Assembly: GCA_944359725.1 (NCBI GenBank)
Contig: CALVSY010000001.1
Span: 56,604-120,603 of the forward strand
Length of the DNA: 64,000 nt
Direction of reading: 5' to 3'
Origin: an uncultured Bacilli bacterium
GTDB taxonomy: Bacteria > Bacillota_I > Bacilli_A > RF39 > UBA660
Positions 33,993 through 43,114 of the stretch are shown piece after piece (within the stretch, counting starts at the first letter, position 1; each line of letters opens with the position of its first letter). The notes under the pieces were generated by a model, which worked only from the letters and a program-made list of their open reading frames with translations, had not been told where the DNA came from and did no database searches. The position numbers and the translations under genes were made by a program.

Positions 33993-35122
33993 CTTTTTGT
34001 CTTTGCCTTTCCTTTATATTTTTTATAGCATTCATTTATAAAGACTTTCATTTGTGGCATTTTTTCTTCTATTTCTTTAACCAATTTTAACTGATTTCTA
34101 GCGCGCACCAAGTTATGATCCTCATAATCAGTTCTAAAATAAGTATCTCCGTTTAAATAATCTTCTAAAAACCTCATAGCAAGTTCAAGCGTTATTATCT
34201 TAACGGAATTAGCCATGTTTTCTACTTCTAAAGGTTTTAAACAAAGTGCCATCTCACTTAAATATCCTTCTGTATAAGCTTTAAACTTTTCCATATCTAT
34301 TGATACTTTTGATAAATCTTTTTCATCTTCTAAAGCAGTTGAACAAGCGCTTCTAATACCATCACCATAATCATATAAACCAGAGCCTGGCATTACCGTA
34401 TCCAAATCAATTACCGCAACTGGCTCGTTTGTTTTAGGATCAATAAGAACGTTATTAACTTTAGTATCATTATGAGTAACCCGATATGGTATTTTCTTTT
34501 TATCTAGTAAATCAACGATTATACTGCAAACATCTTCCCTGCTCATTATTTCACATATTTCTTTATATGCGTTTTGTTTTCTTCCAACTGCATCTTGCCT
34601 ATATGCCTCTAAAAAATCAGCATATCTTTTTTTAGTGTTATGAAAATTTTCAATAGTTTCTTCTAAGAGTACCATTGGATAGCCCTTTAGTACTTTTTGA
34701 AAATGGCCAAACGCTTTACCAGTGTTATACGCAATTTCTGGTGTATCAACCTTATCATAGGATATTGAATCTGTTATATAATTATACATTCTATAATAAC
34801 CTTTATGAGAAAACTCATCTTTATCAACGTACAAAGGAGCGCCTTCTTTTGTCTTAATAACAGTTAAGTTATCTTTACTTTTTGCATCATTACTCTTTAT
34901 GAAATCCGTTACGTTTTCTATGTTTTTCATAAGTCTATATGGTTCTTTAAAGATATTTGTATTTATTCTTTGAAGTAAATATCTATTATCATCACTTAAA
35001 GTAGCCACGTAAGTCGTGTTTATTATTCCATTATTTATTGGTTTAATACTTACTATATCACCGTTAATATTAAACTTTTTTATTATTTTCTTTAATCTAT
35101 CATAATCTTTTATTCTTTCCAT
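33980..35122 (-). CDS. N-acetylhexosamine 1-kinase-like phosphotransferase (APH fold)
   Basis: 380 residues. APH/choline-kinase fold: INNGIINTTYVAT near the N-terminus, the Brenner motif THNDTKVNNVLID (catalytic Asp/Asn) and VIDLDTVMPGSGLYDYGDGIR (metal-binding Asp). The last motif and EDEKDLSKVSIDMEKFKAYT resemble NahK of bifidobacteria, which phosphorylates GlcNAc/GalNAc at C1 for salvage from host glycans. No lacto-N-biose phosphorylase or UDP-sugar gene is adjacent, so the pathway is incomplete here. It could also feed UDP-HexNAc into the glycosyltransferase cluster just downstream. Function is inferred from similarity. Confidence 0.72.
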   Translation of the reverse strand: MERIKDYDRLKKIIKKFNINGDIVSIKPINNGIINTTYVATLSDDNRYLLQRINTNIFKEPYRLMKNIENVTDFIKSNDAKSKDNLTVIKTKEGAPLYVDKDEFSHKGYYRMYNYITDSISYDKVDTPEIAYNTGKAFGHFQKVLKGYPMVLLEETIENFHNTKKRYADFLEAYRQDAVGRKQNAYKEICEIMSREDVCSIIVDLLDKKKIPYRVTHNDTKVNNVLIDPKTNEPVAVIDLDTVMPGSGLYDYGDGIRSACSTALEDEKDLSKVSIDMEKFKAYTEGYLSEMALCLKPLEVENMANSVKIITLELAMRFLEDYLNGDTYFRTDYEDHNLVRARNQLKLVKEIEEKMPQMKVFINECYKKYKGKAKTKRNSK

Positions 35123-35472
35123 AAACCCTCCAAAATGTTAAGTAATATTATTATACTACATTTTTAATAATTATTCATCATCAAACAAAAGCAAGTCTAT
35201 TTTCATGATTAAGTGAATAATATTTATCGCAATTAAAAAGATTTTATAAGTTAATTCTTATTATAACGAAGTCTTTTCAAATATGAATCATTATCTAATT
35301 TTTTAACTATTATATCTTTTATATCCAATACTATCCCATCAATTTAAATTTACGTATATACTATCACAAAAAATAATAGGTAAATCGTTTTAAAAATTAG
35401 AAATTTCAGAAAAATCATTTTGATTTTAAATTAAAAAGAACAAAAGAAGTGATAAAATTAGGAAAAAAATTA
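35123..35472. other. Intergenic stretch between the kinase-like gene and the Fic cassette
   Basis: About 350 bp, very AT-rich. The only protein-like signal is a minus-strand open stretch ending at 35251 (IVLDIKDIIVKKLDNDSY and 9 more residues) without a start codon, possibly the tail of a lost gene. Nothing else recognised. Confidence 0.4.
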
Positions 35473-35510
35473 AAAAAAGTCACTGTTTTTTCAAAATTTA
35501 GTGACTTTTT
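35473..35510. repeat. 38-bp direct repeat, left flank of fic (also a terminator hairpin)
   Basis: Identical over 38 bp to 36627-36664. It contains the inverted arms AAAAAAGTCAC and GTGACTTTTT, and lies 5 bp past the fic stop codon, so it can end fic transcription. Confidence 0.93.
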
Positions 35511-35515
35511 TATTT

Positions 35516-36589
35516 CTATTCTCGTCCAACAAAAACATCATATATTCTTTTATATTTATATCCACGCTTTATAACAGTTTCATCAGTTTCAATTATTCCC
35601 ATATCACAAAGCTTATTAATTATGTTTGAAACCACGTTTTTTGAAACACCAGTTTCTTTTTCTACTTCTTTTTTTGTAAAAACAACTTGCTTCATTATTA
35701 CTGGCATTATTTTATATATTGATGCTCCATTAATACTTTCAATCTTTTTTCTATCCTCACTATAAATTTTTTTGACTCTATTTAACTTGTATATATAAGA
35801 GTTACACTGTTCTATAACACATTGTAAAAAGAATTTTATAAAACCTAATACATTTCCTTTTCTGCCTTCATTTAACATCTTATAATAAGAAGGTTTATAA
35901 ACTTCTATTATTTCCGATAAGAATAAAATAGGTGGATCATCAGTTAAAACTGATAATTGAATAGGAATAAGAGCTCTACCTAATCTACCATTTCCATCTC
36001 GATATACGTGTATAGTCTCAAACTGAAAATGTGAAATAGCAACATTTATAAAAATGGGATCAACAAATCTATCATTCATATAATCAAATAAATTTTCTAA
36101 TAAAGATGGAACTTCTTCTGGCTTTGGTTGTACAAAATCAGCTTCTTCAATAGTACAGCCAGTAGGTCCAATCCAGTTTTGAACCGTTCTTAATCTTCCT
36201 GGCTCTTTAGCTGATCCACGAACGCTATCTAATAATTTTTTATGCATATTGTTGATAAGAAATAAATTGATTTTATTGTTTTTTAAAAGCTCACCAGCAG
36301 CATAATCAATTGCGTTTTTTAAATTCGTTATCTCAAGATTATCATCAGTCGGTTTAGTATATTTTAAATAGTACATTTCATCCTGAGAAACTCTAGTTCC
36401 TTCTATTTGACTTGACTTTAAGCTTTCATTTAATAAAACCGAATTTAAAAATAACTTAGAATCAAATTCTGTACCACTCAATAAAGTTTTATATTCACCA
36501 TATTTTTCATTTGCCTCTGATAATAATTTTAATAAATCCTTATCATATTTATATTCAATCGGTAATTTTTTTGCTTCATAAGTATTCAT
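35516..36589 (-). CDS. Fic-family protein (class II, N-terminal inhibitory motif)
   Basis: 357 residues. The inhibitory motif (S/T)xxxE(G/N) is SSQIEG near residue 60. The Fic core has HVYRDGNGRLGR (catalytic His, anion-binding loop; Val-Tyr replaces the usual Pro-Phe) after FETI. A flap (ADFVQPKPEEVPSLLENL) and a C-terminal winged helix (FTKKEVEKETGVSKNVVSNI) complete the layout. Fic enzymes attach AMP to target proteins and are often held inactive by the inhibitory helix; the wHTH suggests autoregulation. The gene is enclosed by exact 38-bp repeats and sits between spoIVA and a kinase-like gene, so it looks like an inserted cassette. SD GGAGGGG. Confidence 0.9.
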   Translation of the reverse strand: MNTYEAKKLPIEYKYDKDLLKLLSEANEKYGEYKTLLSGTEFDSKLFLNSVLLNESLKSSQIEGTRVSQDEMYYLKYTKPTDDNLEITNLKNAIDYAAGELLKNNKINLFLINNMHKKLLDSVRGSAKEPGRLRTVQNWIGPTGCTIEEADFVQPKPEEVPSLLENLFDYMNDRFVDPIFINVAISHFQFETIHVYRDGNGRLGRALIPIQLSVLTDDPPILFLSEIIEVYKPSYYKMLNEGRKGNVLGFIKFFLQCVIEQCNSYIYKLNRVKKIYSEDRKKIESINGASIYKIMPVIMKQVVFTKKEVEKETGVSKNVVSNIINKLCDMGIIETDETVIKRGYKYKRIYDVFVGRE

Positions 36590-36626
36590 TTTTCCCCTCC
36601 TTGGTACTAGAATAACATTTTTTTAT

Positions 36627-36664
36627 AAAAAAGTCACTGTTTTTTCAAAATTTAGTGACTTTTT
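36627..36664. repeat. 38-bp direct repeat, right flank of fic (also spoIVA terminator)
   Basis: Identical over 38 bp to 35473-35510; forms the same hairpin with T-run, located after spoIVA. A further partial copy (18 bp, AAAATTTAGTGACTTTTT) lies at 36698-36715. Confidence 0.93.
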
Positions 36665-36726
36665 ATCTTTTTTAGACATTTTTTTACCTATTTTTTAAAA
36701 ATTTAGTGACTTTTTAAAAAAGATAA

Positions 36727-38202
36727 CTATATTACTATAGCTATCATGTTATTAGAACCTTTATTTACTACTTTAGTAAGTGTTGTTTGTAATTTATGTC
36801 TTATGTTATCTGGCATTAATGAAAGCTTTCCTCTTATTCCCTCTTGAACAATGTTATCTAAGCTTCTTCCAAACATCTCACTTTTCCATACGCTAGAAGG
36901 ATCATTATCATAATCTTTCATTAGGTTATCAATTAACTCTTTACTTTGGGTTTCTGATCCTATTATTGGTTCAAACGTTGATTCAACATCTACTCTTATC
37001 ATGTGGATAGATGGTGCAACTGCTTTTAATTTAACACCATATCTTGTTCCTTGTTTTATTATCTCTGGTGTATCTAACTTCATGTCCTTAATGGTAGGAA
37101 AAGAAGTTCCATATCCTGTTTGCTTAACCATTTTAATAGCATCTTTAAACTGTGAAAACTCTTCTTTCGTCTCATTAAATTCTTGAAATAATGAAAGCAA
37201 CTTAGCTTTTGAATCGATGTTAGTGCCAATTATTTCGTTTAACACTTCGTTATACAATCCGTCTGGTGCTTCTAGGTTTATCGTTATTTCTCCGTTTGCG
37301 GTATCGATATTAGATAAATATGCCTTACTAATATGCTCACATCCGTTAAAATGTTCTATTATCGTATCTACGTCCCTTACTTTATCAACGTCGGTTACAC
37401 TTTCTTTTATCTTTTCGATGTACTCTTTTTTTATCGGGTGCTTATAAGATAGACAAGCTATCCAATCCGGCATACTTACGTTGACACTTAAAACAGGAAA
37501 TTCAAATAAAGCTTCTTTTAAGATGTCATATATTTCTTTTTCACTCATTGTCTCAACACTAACTGGTATAACGGGCACATCATGTTCTTCTCTTAGGCTT
37601 TCTGCCAACTTTTCCGTGTCAGGATGAGTCGGATGAGCCGAGTTTAAAACAACTATGAATGGTTTTCCTATTTCTTTTAACTCACTTATTACCTGATTTT
37701 CTGCTGGTATGTAATCTTCTCTTTTTATCTCACCAAAGCTTCCATCGGTTGTAACAACAATTCCTATGGTAGAATGATCCCTAATTACTTTTTCGGTTCC
37801 AATCTCTGCTGCCTCAGTAAACGGAATATCCTCATCATACCAAGGGGTTTTTACCATGCGAGGACCATTTTCATCCTCATAACCTTTAGCGGCATCAATT
37901 ACATAACCTACACAATCAATTAACCTTATATTAGCGGTAAAATCATCTATCTGGATAGTCGCAGCATTAGAAGGTACAAACTTAGGTTCTATCGTCATTA
38001 TAGTTTTTCCTTGAGCGGTTTGTGGTATTTCATCTAAACACCTTTTTTTCTCATACTCATCTTTTATATTAGGAACAACTAGGTTTTCAATACATTTTTT
38101 AATAAACGTAGATTTTCCAGTTCTAACTGCTCCTACTACTCCAAGATAAATGTCGCCACCACATCTTTTAGATATATCTTTTATAATATCGTATTTGTCC
38201 AT
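36727..38202 (-). CDS. spoIVA: Stage IV sporulation protein A
   Basis: 491 residues, the family's usual length. Walker A GAVRTGKSTFIKKC and IDCVGYV, AKGYEDENGPRMVKTPWYD, DGSFGEIKREDY are typical SpoIVA segments. The protein hydrolyses ATP and polymerises on the forespore surface to form the coat basement layer. The C-terminus (VNKGSNNMIAIVI) matches the conserved membrane-targeting end. A sigma-E-type promoter lies directly upstream, as expected for mother-cell expression. Strong proof that the organism is an endospore former. Confidence 0.97.
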   Translation of the reverse strand: MDKYDIIKDISKRCGGDIYLGVVGAVRTGKSTFIKKCIENLVVPNIKDEYEKKRCLDEIPQTAQGKTIMTIEPKFVPSNAATIQIDDFTANIRLIDCVGYVIDAAKGYEDENGPRMVKTPWYDEDIPFTEAAEIGTEKVIRDHSTIGIVVTTDGSFGEIKREDYIPAENQVISELKEIGKPFIVVLNSAHPTHPDTEKLAESLREEHDVPVIPVSVETMSEKEIYDILKEALFEFPVLSVNVSMPDWIACLSYKHPIKKEYIEKIKESVTDVDKVRDVDTIIEHFNGCEHISKAYLSNIDTANGEITINLEAPDGLYNEVLNEIIGTNIDSKAKLLSLFQEFNETKEEFSQFKDAIKMVKQTGYGTSFPTIKDMKLDTPEIIKQGTRYGVKLKAVAPSIHMIRVDVESTFEPIIGSETQSKELIDNLMKDYDNDPSSVWKSEMFGRSLDNIVQEGIRGKLSLMPDNIRHKLQTTLTKVVNKGSNNMIAIVI

Positions 38203-38233
38203 ATAATCCCTACTTTCCTTTCAATCTCATTAA

Positions 38234-38260
38234 ATACTATGAAAAAATAACGGTAATATG
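38234..38260 (-). promoter_or_regulatory. Sigma-E-type promoter of spoIVA
   Basis: Minus strand: TCATATT (-35 region, 38255-38261), 13 bp, CATAGTAT (-10 region, 38234-38241), about 32 bp before the spoIVA start. Close to the Bacillus sigma-E consensus. Confidence 0.65.
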
Positions 38261-38285
38261 AAAAAAAGAAGAAAAAATCTTCTTT
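38261..38285 (-). terminator. Terminator of the SpoVIF-like gene
   Basis: Perfect 8-bp stem AAAGAAGA / TCTTCTTT followed by T-rich DNA on the minus strand; overlaps the stop codon. Confidence 0.6.
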
Positions 38286-38529
38286 AATCCATCATACTTT
38301 CTAAATTATTTGGAATTTGATCTCCAATAACAGCTTTTACTATTTTATCAGACTGTTCTTTTGTGACTTCCTTACCAGTAAGTTTTGATAATTCTTCTAT
38401 TACGCCTCTTATTGTATTCTCGTTTTTTAAGTCTCCATCTTTTAGACGAGATGCTAAATCAAGTATGGTTTGTTTACTTACGTTTGTTTTTTTCTCAACT
38501 TTATTAAGTAAACTATCAGTTATTCCCAT
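38284..38529 (-). CDS. SpoVIF-like sporulation protein
   Basis: 81 residues. The pattern NLLNKVEKKTNVSKQTILDLASRL-like start (here MGITDSLLNKVEKKTN, then DLASRLKDGDLKNENTIRG, LTGKEVTKEQSDKIVKAVI) matches the small stage VI sporulation protein F family (YjcC in Bacillus subtilis), a late mother-cell protein needed for coat assembly and germination. It lies directly upstream of spoIVA on the same strand but with its own terminator. The match is by recognition only. Confidence 0.75.
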   Translation of the reverse strand: MGITDSLLNKVEKKTNVSKQTILDLASRLKDGDLKNENTIRGVIEELSKLTGKEVTKEQSDKIVKAVIGDQIPNNLESMMD

Positions 38530-38586
38530 TTATTTATCACTCCTAAAATAATATATGCTAACAGAATTTTTTAGTTAAAAAAATAA

Positions 38587-38612
38587 ACTATCCAAAAAAG
38601 GATAATTTTTTT
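38587..38612. terminator. Weak terminator-like hairpin between der and the SpoVIF-like gene
   Basis: Short stem TATCC / GGATA with A-rich loop; eight T follow on the plus strand and a looser T-run on the minus strand, about 80 bp past the der stop codon. Confidence 0.35.
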
Positions 38613-38689
38613 TATATTATATTTAACAAACTCTTTTCTTTTAGAAAACGACCAAATGATAATACTATTTCTAATTAGATCTTTTCATT

Positions 38690-40003
38690 TTACTCATTTC
38701 TGTTTTTAAATTGAAAAACGATTGGTGTCCCCTCAAAACCAAAACTTTCTCTTATCTTGTTTTCTAAATATCTATGATATGAGAAATGCACTAAACCTTT
38801 ATTGTTAACAAAGAAAGTGAATTTAGGAGGACAAGTGCCCGTTTGTGACGTGTAATATATCTTAAGTCTTTTTCCTTTATATGATGGAGGAGCCTCGTTT
38901 GCAACCGCATCTGTTATAACGTCATTTAAAACGCTTGTTTTTACCTCTTTATGAGCATTTTCATATACCTTTATAACCTCTGGCATTAAAGTATGAAGCC
39001 TTTTTTTAGTTTTAGCTGATAAAAACACGATTGGAACATAACTTAAAAATTGAAATTCTGCTCTTACCTTTTTAGTAAATTCTTTTATGGCCTGATCCTT
39101 ATTATCAATAAGATCCCATTTATTAACAACAAGAATTAAAGCCTTACCAGCTTCTAATGCATAACTTGCTATGTGCTTATCATGCTCTATGATGCCTTCT
39201 TCTGCATTAATAACAACTAAACATACATCAGATCTATCAATTGCTTTCATGCTTCTTAAAAGGCTATACTTTTCAACTGCTTCATAAACCTTACCTTTTT
39301 TTCTCATTCCAGCTGTATCTATAACAACAAAAGGTTTTTTTTCATAATTAAAAGTGGTATCAACAGTATCACGAGTTGTTCCTGCCTTGTCACTTACGAT
39401 TACCCTTTCCTCATTTAAAATAGCATTAACAAGTGATGATTTACCTACGTTTGGACGACCTATAACACAAAATTTTATAACGTCTTTGTCATACTCATCT
39501 TCCTCATATTTAGAAAAGTCCTTTGTCACCTCATCTAATAAGTCATCAATTCCAAGGCTTTGTTCTGCTGAAATTGAAACATAATAATCAAAGCCGAGTT
39601 CATAAAAATCATAAATGTTATCACGAGATAATTTACTATCAGTTTTATTAATTGCAACGATTACCTTTTTATTACTGCGTCTTAAAATGTCACGTACAAC
39701 CAAGTCATTTGTGGTAATGCCTTCCTTACCATCAACGATAAAAATAACAACATCTGCCTCATCTATCGCAAGTTCAGCCTGCATTTTTATTTCCTTGTTA
39801 AACGCATCATCACCAATATCTATTCCACCGGTATCAATTACGTTAAATTTATAATCAAGATAAGTAGCAAGCCCATAAATTCTATCACGAGTAACACCAG
39901 GAGTATCTTCTATTATCGCCTGTTTTTTACCCACTAATTTATTAAATAAAGTTGATTTACCCACGTTTGGTCTTCCAACTAGTGCAACGGTTGGTATTTT
40001 CAT
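38690..40003 (-). CDS. der: Ribosome-assembly GTPase Der (EngA)
   Basis: 437 residues. Two tandem GTPase domains: [14 protein letters not shown] with [12 protein letters not shown] (about 1-165), and [14 protein letters not shown] with [12 protein letters not shown] (about 175-345), then a KH-like C-terminal domain ([20 protein letters not shown]). Essential for assembly of the 50S subunit. SD AAGAGGTGAT is well placed. It lies 60 bp after ysxC, another ribosome-assembly GTPase gene on the same strand. Confidence 0.98.
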   Translation of the reverse strand: MKIPTVALVGRPNVGKSTLFNKLVGKKQAIIEDTPGVTRDRIYGLATYLDYKFNVIDTGGIDIGDDAFNKEIKMQAELAIDEADVVIFIVDGKEGITTNDLVVRDILRRSNKKVIVAINKTDSKLSRDNIYDFYELGFDYYVSISAEQSLGIDDLLDEVTKDFSKYEEDEYDKDVIKFCVIGRPNVGKSSLVNAILNEERVIVSDKAGTTRDTVDTTFNYEKKPFVVIDTAGMRKKGKVYEAVEKYSLLRSMKAIDRSDVCLVVINAEEGIIEHDKHIASYALEAGKALILVVNKWDLIDNKDQAIKEFTKKVRAEFQFLSYVPIVFLSAKTKKRLHTLMPEVIKVYENAHKEVKTSVLNDVITDAVANEAPPSYKGKRLKIYYTSQTGTCPPKFTFFVNNKGLVHFSYHRYLENKIRESFGFEGTPIVFQFKNRNE

Positions 40004-40062
40004 TTAAATCACCTCTTTTACGCCCACAATTATAACATAAATTTAAAATTAAAAGAAGTTTA

Positions 40063-40677
40063 TTAAAGCGTTTCATAAACTTCCTTTTCAATAATACCTT
40101 GAATTTCTTTTTTACCTAACTTAGTTTTTGAAGAGAATAAAACAAGTTCATCTCCAATTGCTAAGTCTATGTTATCAGTAATTTGTTTTTTATATTTTTC
40201 TCTTTGAGTTGTACCTATCTTATCAACCTTGGTTGCAATAAGAGTTACTTTTACCCCATGAAACTTTAAAAAGTTATACATAAGTAAATCATCTTCAGTT
40301 GGTTTATGTCTAAAATCTACTAGCATAAACACTCCTTTTAGATTTTCTCTTTCTGATAAATACTCCTCTATCATCATACCAAATTTTTTCTGATCAGATT
40401 TACCTGAGGAAGTATAACCATATCCTGGTACGTCAACTAAGTAAAACTCATCGTTTACCTTATAAAAGTTTATGGTTTGCGTTTTACCAGGTTTACTAGA
40501 TATTCTAGCTAGATTTCTTCTTTCTAAAATCGAGTTAATAAAACTTGATTTACCCACGTTACTTCTTCCTAAAAGTAAGAATTCTGGTTTATTATCAGTA
40601 GGGTACTGACTTCTTCTTACCGTAATGATAGGTTCATCTACAGTATTTATTGTCATTTTAATCACCTTCGTTTTCAT
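40063..40677 (-). CDS. ysxC: Ribosome-assembly GTP-binding protein YsxC (EngB)
   Basis: 204 residues, normal for EngB. G1 GRSNVGKSSFINSI, SSKPGKTQTINFY, G3 DVPGYGY, G4 ATKVDKI. Required for late 50S assembly. The start is followed by TVDEPIITVRRSQYPTDNKPE, the usual EngB N-terminus. The neighbour der shares its role, so the two probably form one unit. Confidence 0.97.
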   Translation of the reverse strand: MKTKVIKMTINTVDEPIITVRRSQYPTDNKPEFLLLGRSNVGKSSFINSILERRNLARISSKPGKTQTINFYKVNDEFYLVDVPGYGYTSSGKSDQKKFGMMIEEYLSERENLKGVFMLVDFRHKPTEDDLLMYNFLKFHGVKVTLIATKVDKIGTTQREKYKKQITDNIDLAIGDELVLFSSKTKLGKKEIQGIIEKEVYETL

Positions 40678-40766
40678 GAAACAAAAAAGATAAATCTTTT
40701 AATTTCGCTTGTATTATAACAAAGTTATAGATAAAATGCAAATTTACTAAGTAAATGGTGATAAGT

Positions 40767-40954
40767 TTAAGGCATTTTTCGTTTTAATGACTTTTTTATA
40801 TACTCTTCTTTTTCGCTATCAGTATAAAACATACTTAATCTTTGTCTTACTGGTAAATTAGTGTTTTTATAAGCTTTTTTCTTACGTTCTTAGTTATTTT
40901 TATAGGTTTAACATCTTCGAATAGCAAGTCTTTAATTTTTAGCACGTTAATCAT
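40767..40954 (-). pseudogene. Frameshifted 62-codon ORF coupled to the MYG1-like gene, unknown
   Basis: From ATG at 40954 (overlapping the upstream stop codon, ATGATTAA) it reads MINVLKIKDLLFEDVKPIKI, continues through KNVRKK, then the frame breaks in a run of six A. Adding one A restores KAYKNTNLPVRQRLSMFYTD and EEYIKKSLKRKMP, ending at 40767. The restored protein is basic and unrecognised. The coupling and protein-like composition in both halves argue that it is, or was, a real gene. A sequencing slip or programmed/phase-variable frameshift cannot be excluded. Confidence 0.55.
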
Positions 40955-41888
40955 CCTTATTATTAATTGATATTTTAGCGATCTTTACCGCATCACTAAA
41001 AGTTTCACACGCACAAATAAATAAGTTCTTATGACAAAACGTAATAGACTCAACGCCACTTATTTTTTGTAATTCTTCGTTTTCCTTTCCTGCCCATTTT
41101 TTTGGAAAAGGCTTTTTAACATCGAAACTTCCAGGTAAAACAGGCGTTGCAACAACGTTATAACCTCCTCTTTTAGATGGAAAAACAGCGTATAATATGT
41201 CTTTTGCTTTTCCATTTTCTGATTGTAATACAATGTCTTTCCATGGCATGTACTGATCAAGAATTAATATACCATCCTTACTTTCATTTATCTTTTCTTC
41301 TATTATTTTTCTTGCGTCTTCTTTAGCTTTCATCTTTTTTATCATGTTATTAAAAACGTCATTTGCAAAACAAACAGCCTTTAAAAAGCAAGAGCTTTCT
41401 TCTTCCTCATCATTCCAAGCTGGATTAAAACTAGCAATTAAATTAGGAAGCGTCTGCTGCTTTATTTCCGGCTCATTTTTTAATGCTTGTCCATTATCAT
41501 CTCTATCAATGTCCATAATAAGATTTTTATCAACACTTTCAAAAAAAGCATCACTATCAGGTACGTTTAATTTATTAATTATATCCTTACCAAAACTTTC
41601 CCAAACAAGACCACAAGATGCATACTTTATTCCGTTATTCCTTGTTTTATTAAAATAGGCTTGATGATGATCAAACAAACCAAAACCAACATCATAAATA
41701 AAAGCATTATGATTTTTAACATCACTTGTTCTATAGATTTTCATGGAACCAAACTTATTTAAAAGAATAACACTTGCCATTACCTCATCAGCATGAAAAG
41801 TACCAGAGTGCGTTATAAAGTTTGCGTCAAACTCATTATCAACTACCAATATTTCTACATTTTCATTATAAACGTTTTTCAATATCAT
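40947..41888 (-). CDS. MYG1/UPF0160-family metal-dependent hydrolase
   Basis: About 313 residues. Motifs THSGTFHADEVMAS, IYDVGFGLFDHHQ (DHH-like metal site), DRDDNGQ and KKPFPKKWAGKENEEL define the MYG1 (UPF0160) family, related to DHH phosphoesterases; the eukaryotic member is an RNA exonuclease, the bacterial role is unclear. I start at 41888 because AGGTGAT lies 5-6 nt upstream; the longer reading begins with a rare TTG. It ends in an overlap with the small frameshifted ORF. Confidence 0.88.
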   Translation of the reverse strand: MILKNVYNENVEILVVDNEFDANFITHSGTFHADEVMASVILLNKFGSMKIYRTSDVKNHNAFIYDVGFGLFDHHQAYFNKTRNNGIKYASCGLVWESFGKDIINKLNVPDSDAFFESVDKNLIMDIDRDDNGQALKNEPEIKQQTLPNLIASFNPAWNDEEEESSCFLKAVCFANDVFNNMIKKMKAKEDARKIIEEKINESKDGILILDQYMPWKDIVLQSENGKAKDILYAVFPSKRGGYNVVATPVLPGSFDVKKPFPKKWAGKENEELQKISGVESITFCHKNLFICACETFSDAVKIAKISINNKDD

Positions 41889-41916
41889 ATTATCACCTAC
41901 TTTAACCAATACATAA

Positions 41917-42195
41917 TTATTTATTAGTATTATTATAATAATTTATTTCTGCAAGACTTTCTGATACAGTTTCTAGGTCTTCTAAATCAGTTTCTTCATT
42001 TAAAATATTTTCTATTTCAAATATCAAAGCTTTAATAGAATTATACTTTTTATAATCAATGTTATATCTTTTTAATACATTTATTTGATTATCACTTAAA
42101 TAAATACCATTACCTTTATTTTTTATCATATCTTTATCATCAAATAAATCCTTAGTAATAGCGTTAATATCTATTTCTTTATTATTTATTAACAT
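41917..42195 (-). CDS. Small acidic protein, unknown
   Basis: 92 residues, unrecognised. Asp/Glu/Asn-rich with a helical C-terminal half (NSIKALIFEIENILNEETDLEDLETVSESLAEINYY). No signal peptide or membrane segment. It starts 1 bp before the end of the YwaF-like gene and is followed by the MYG1 gene, so it is part of a three-gene unit. No function can be proposed. Confidence 0.6.
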   Translation of the reverse strand: MLINNKEIDINAITKDLFDDKDMIKNKGNGIYLSDNQINVLKRYNIDYKKYNSIKALIFEIENILNEETDLEDLETVSESLAEINYYNNTNK

Positions 42196-42196
42196 A

Positions 42197-42994
42197 TTAT
42201 GAATTCTCCTTTAATAATTTTTCTTTTGCATATAACTTAACTTTATCAATGTTATAAAAAAACATATAAACTAAATACGCACCAAAAGTCATTACTAATA
42301 CAAACACAATCATGTTAGTAAACCAACCAAATTTAGAAGAAATATCAGAAAATATAATTATTGGACTTATGCTAGGGCCTAGGTAAAACAAATTCATTTT
42401 ACCCATTGATACGTTTTTTAAAGCGAAGTTTAAAATAAGTGCTAAAGAGCATAATAAAACATATATTTTACTCGATGCTATAAAATCTTCCTTTTTCTTT
42501 AAACCTCTTTTTGATACGGCAAGATAAAGTCCTATAAACACTAATATGATGTGCCATAAAAAGCCATGAATAGTCATTGTTAAATATGGTCTTATAAGAG
42601 CGCTTGGTTCAAAAAAAGTAATGAAAGCACCTAATAAATTGTAAGATACCAAAAAGTTATACATATTTTGTTTTACACTTTCTTTTTTAATAAATGGAAT
42701 AATAAGACAAAAATACATAGGTATATCACATAACTGAAAAGGAAATAAACTAAAATCATAATGCCCATTATTTACTATATAAAAATAAAATAATTGTTTA
42801 TAAATTTCTATTACTAGTAAAAAAAGCCCAATAAAGAAAAGTAATTTATCATTTTTCTTATCACTTATATTTTTTAGTTTATTAGATAAAAAAACACAAA
42901 CAATAATTCCTATAATAAAAAATGCTAAGTGAAATAAACCATATGGTCTAATTCCGTTTGTTTTCCATGCTGTTAATCTTAATAACTTCTCCAT
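42197..42994 (-). CDS. YwaF/TIGR02206-type integral membrane protein
   Basis: 265 residues, seven hydrophobic segments. Family features: GLFHLAFFIIGIIVC, LFPFQLCDIPMYFCLIIPF, YLTMTIHGFLWHIILVFIGLYL (conserved His in the middle). Function is unknown in the family. SD AAGGAG precedes the start. First gene of a unit with the small acidic protein and MYG1. Confidence 0.8.
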   Translation of the reverse strand: MEKLLRLTAWKTNGIRPYGLFHLAFFIIGIIVCVFLSNKLKNISDKKNDKLLFFIGLFLLVIEIYKQLFYFYIVNNGHYDFSLFPFQLCDIPMYFCLIIPFIKKESVKQNMYNFLVSYNLLGAFITFFEPSALIRPYLTMTIHGFLWHIILVFIGLYLAVSKRGLKKKEDFIASSKIYVLLCSLALILNFALKNVSMGKMNLFYLGPSISPIIIFSDISSKFGWFTNMIVFVLVMTFGAYLVYMFFYNIDKVKLYAKEKLLKENS

Positions 42995-43041
42995 TACAAT
43001 ACTCCTTAAAACATTAACTATAATAACATATTTTATAAAAC

Positions 43042-43062
43042 AAAAAAAGGCTTACTGCCTTT
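43042..43062 (-). terminator. Terminator after nrnA
   Basis: Stem AAAGGCA-like / TGCCTTT with short loop, followed by a run of T on the minus strand, about 55 bp past the nrnA stop. Confidence 0.7.
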
Positions 43063-43114
43063 ATTATTTATTCTACCTATGATTTTATTTTCTAATGAAT
43101 TATTTAAATGTTTT

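Noticed and set aside
41060..41260. 66-codon minus-strand ORF inside the MYG1 gene
   Set aside because: It overlaps the MYG1 coding frame, which carries clear family motifs; no independent SD.
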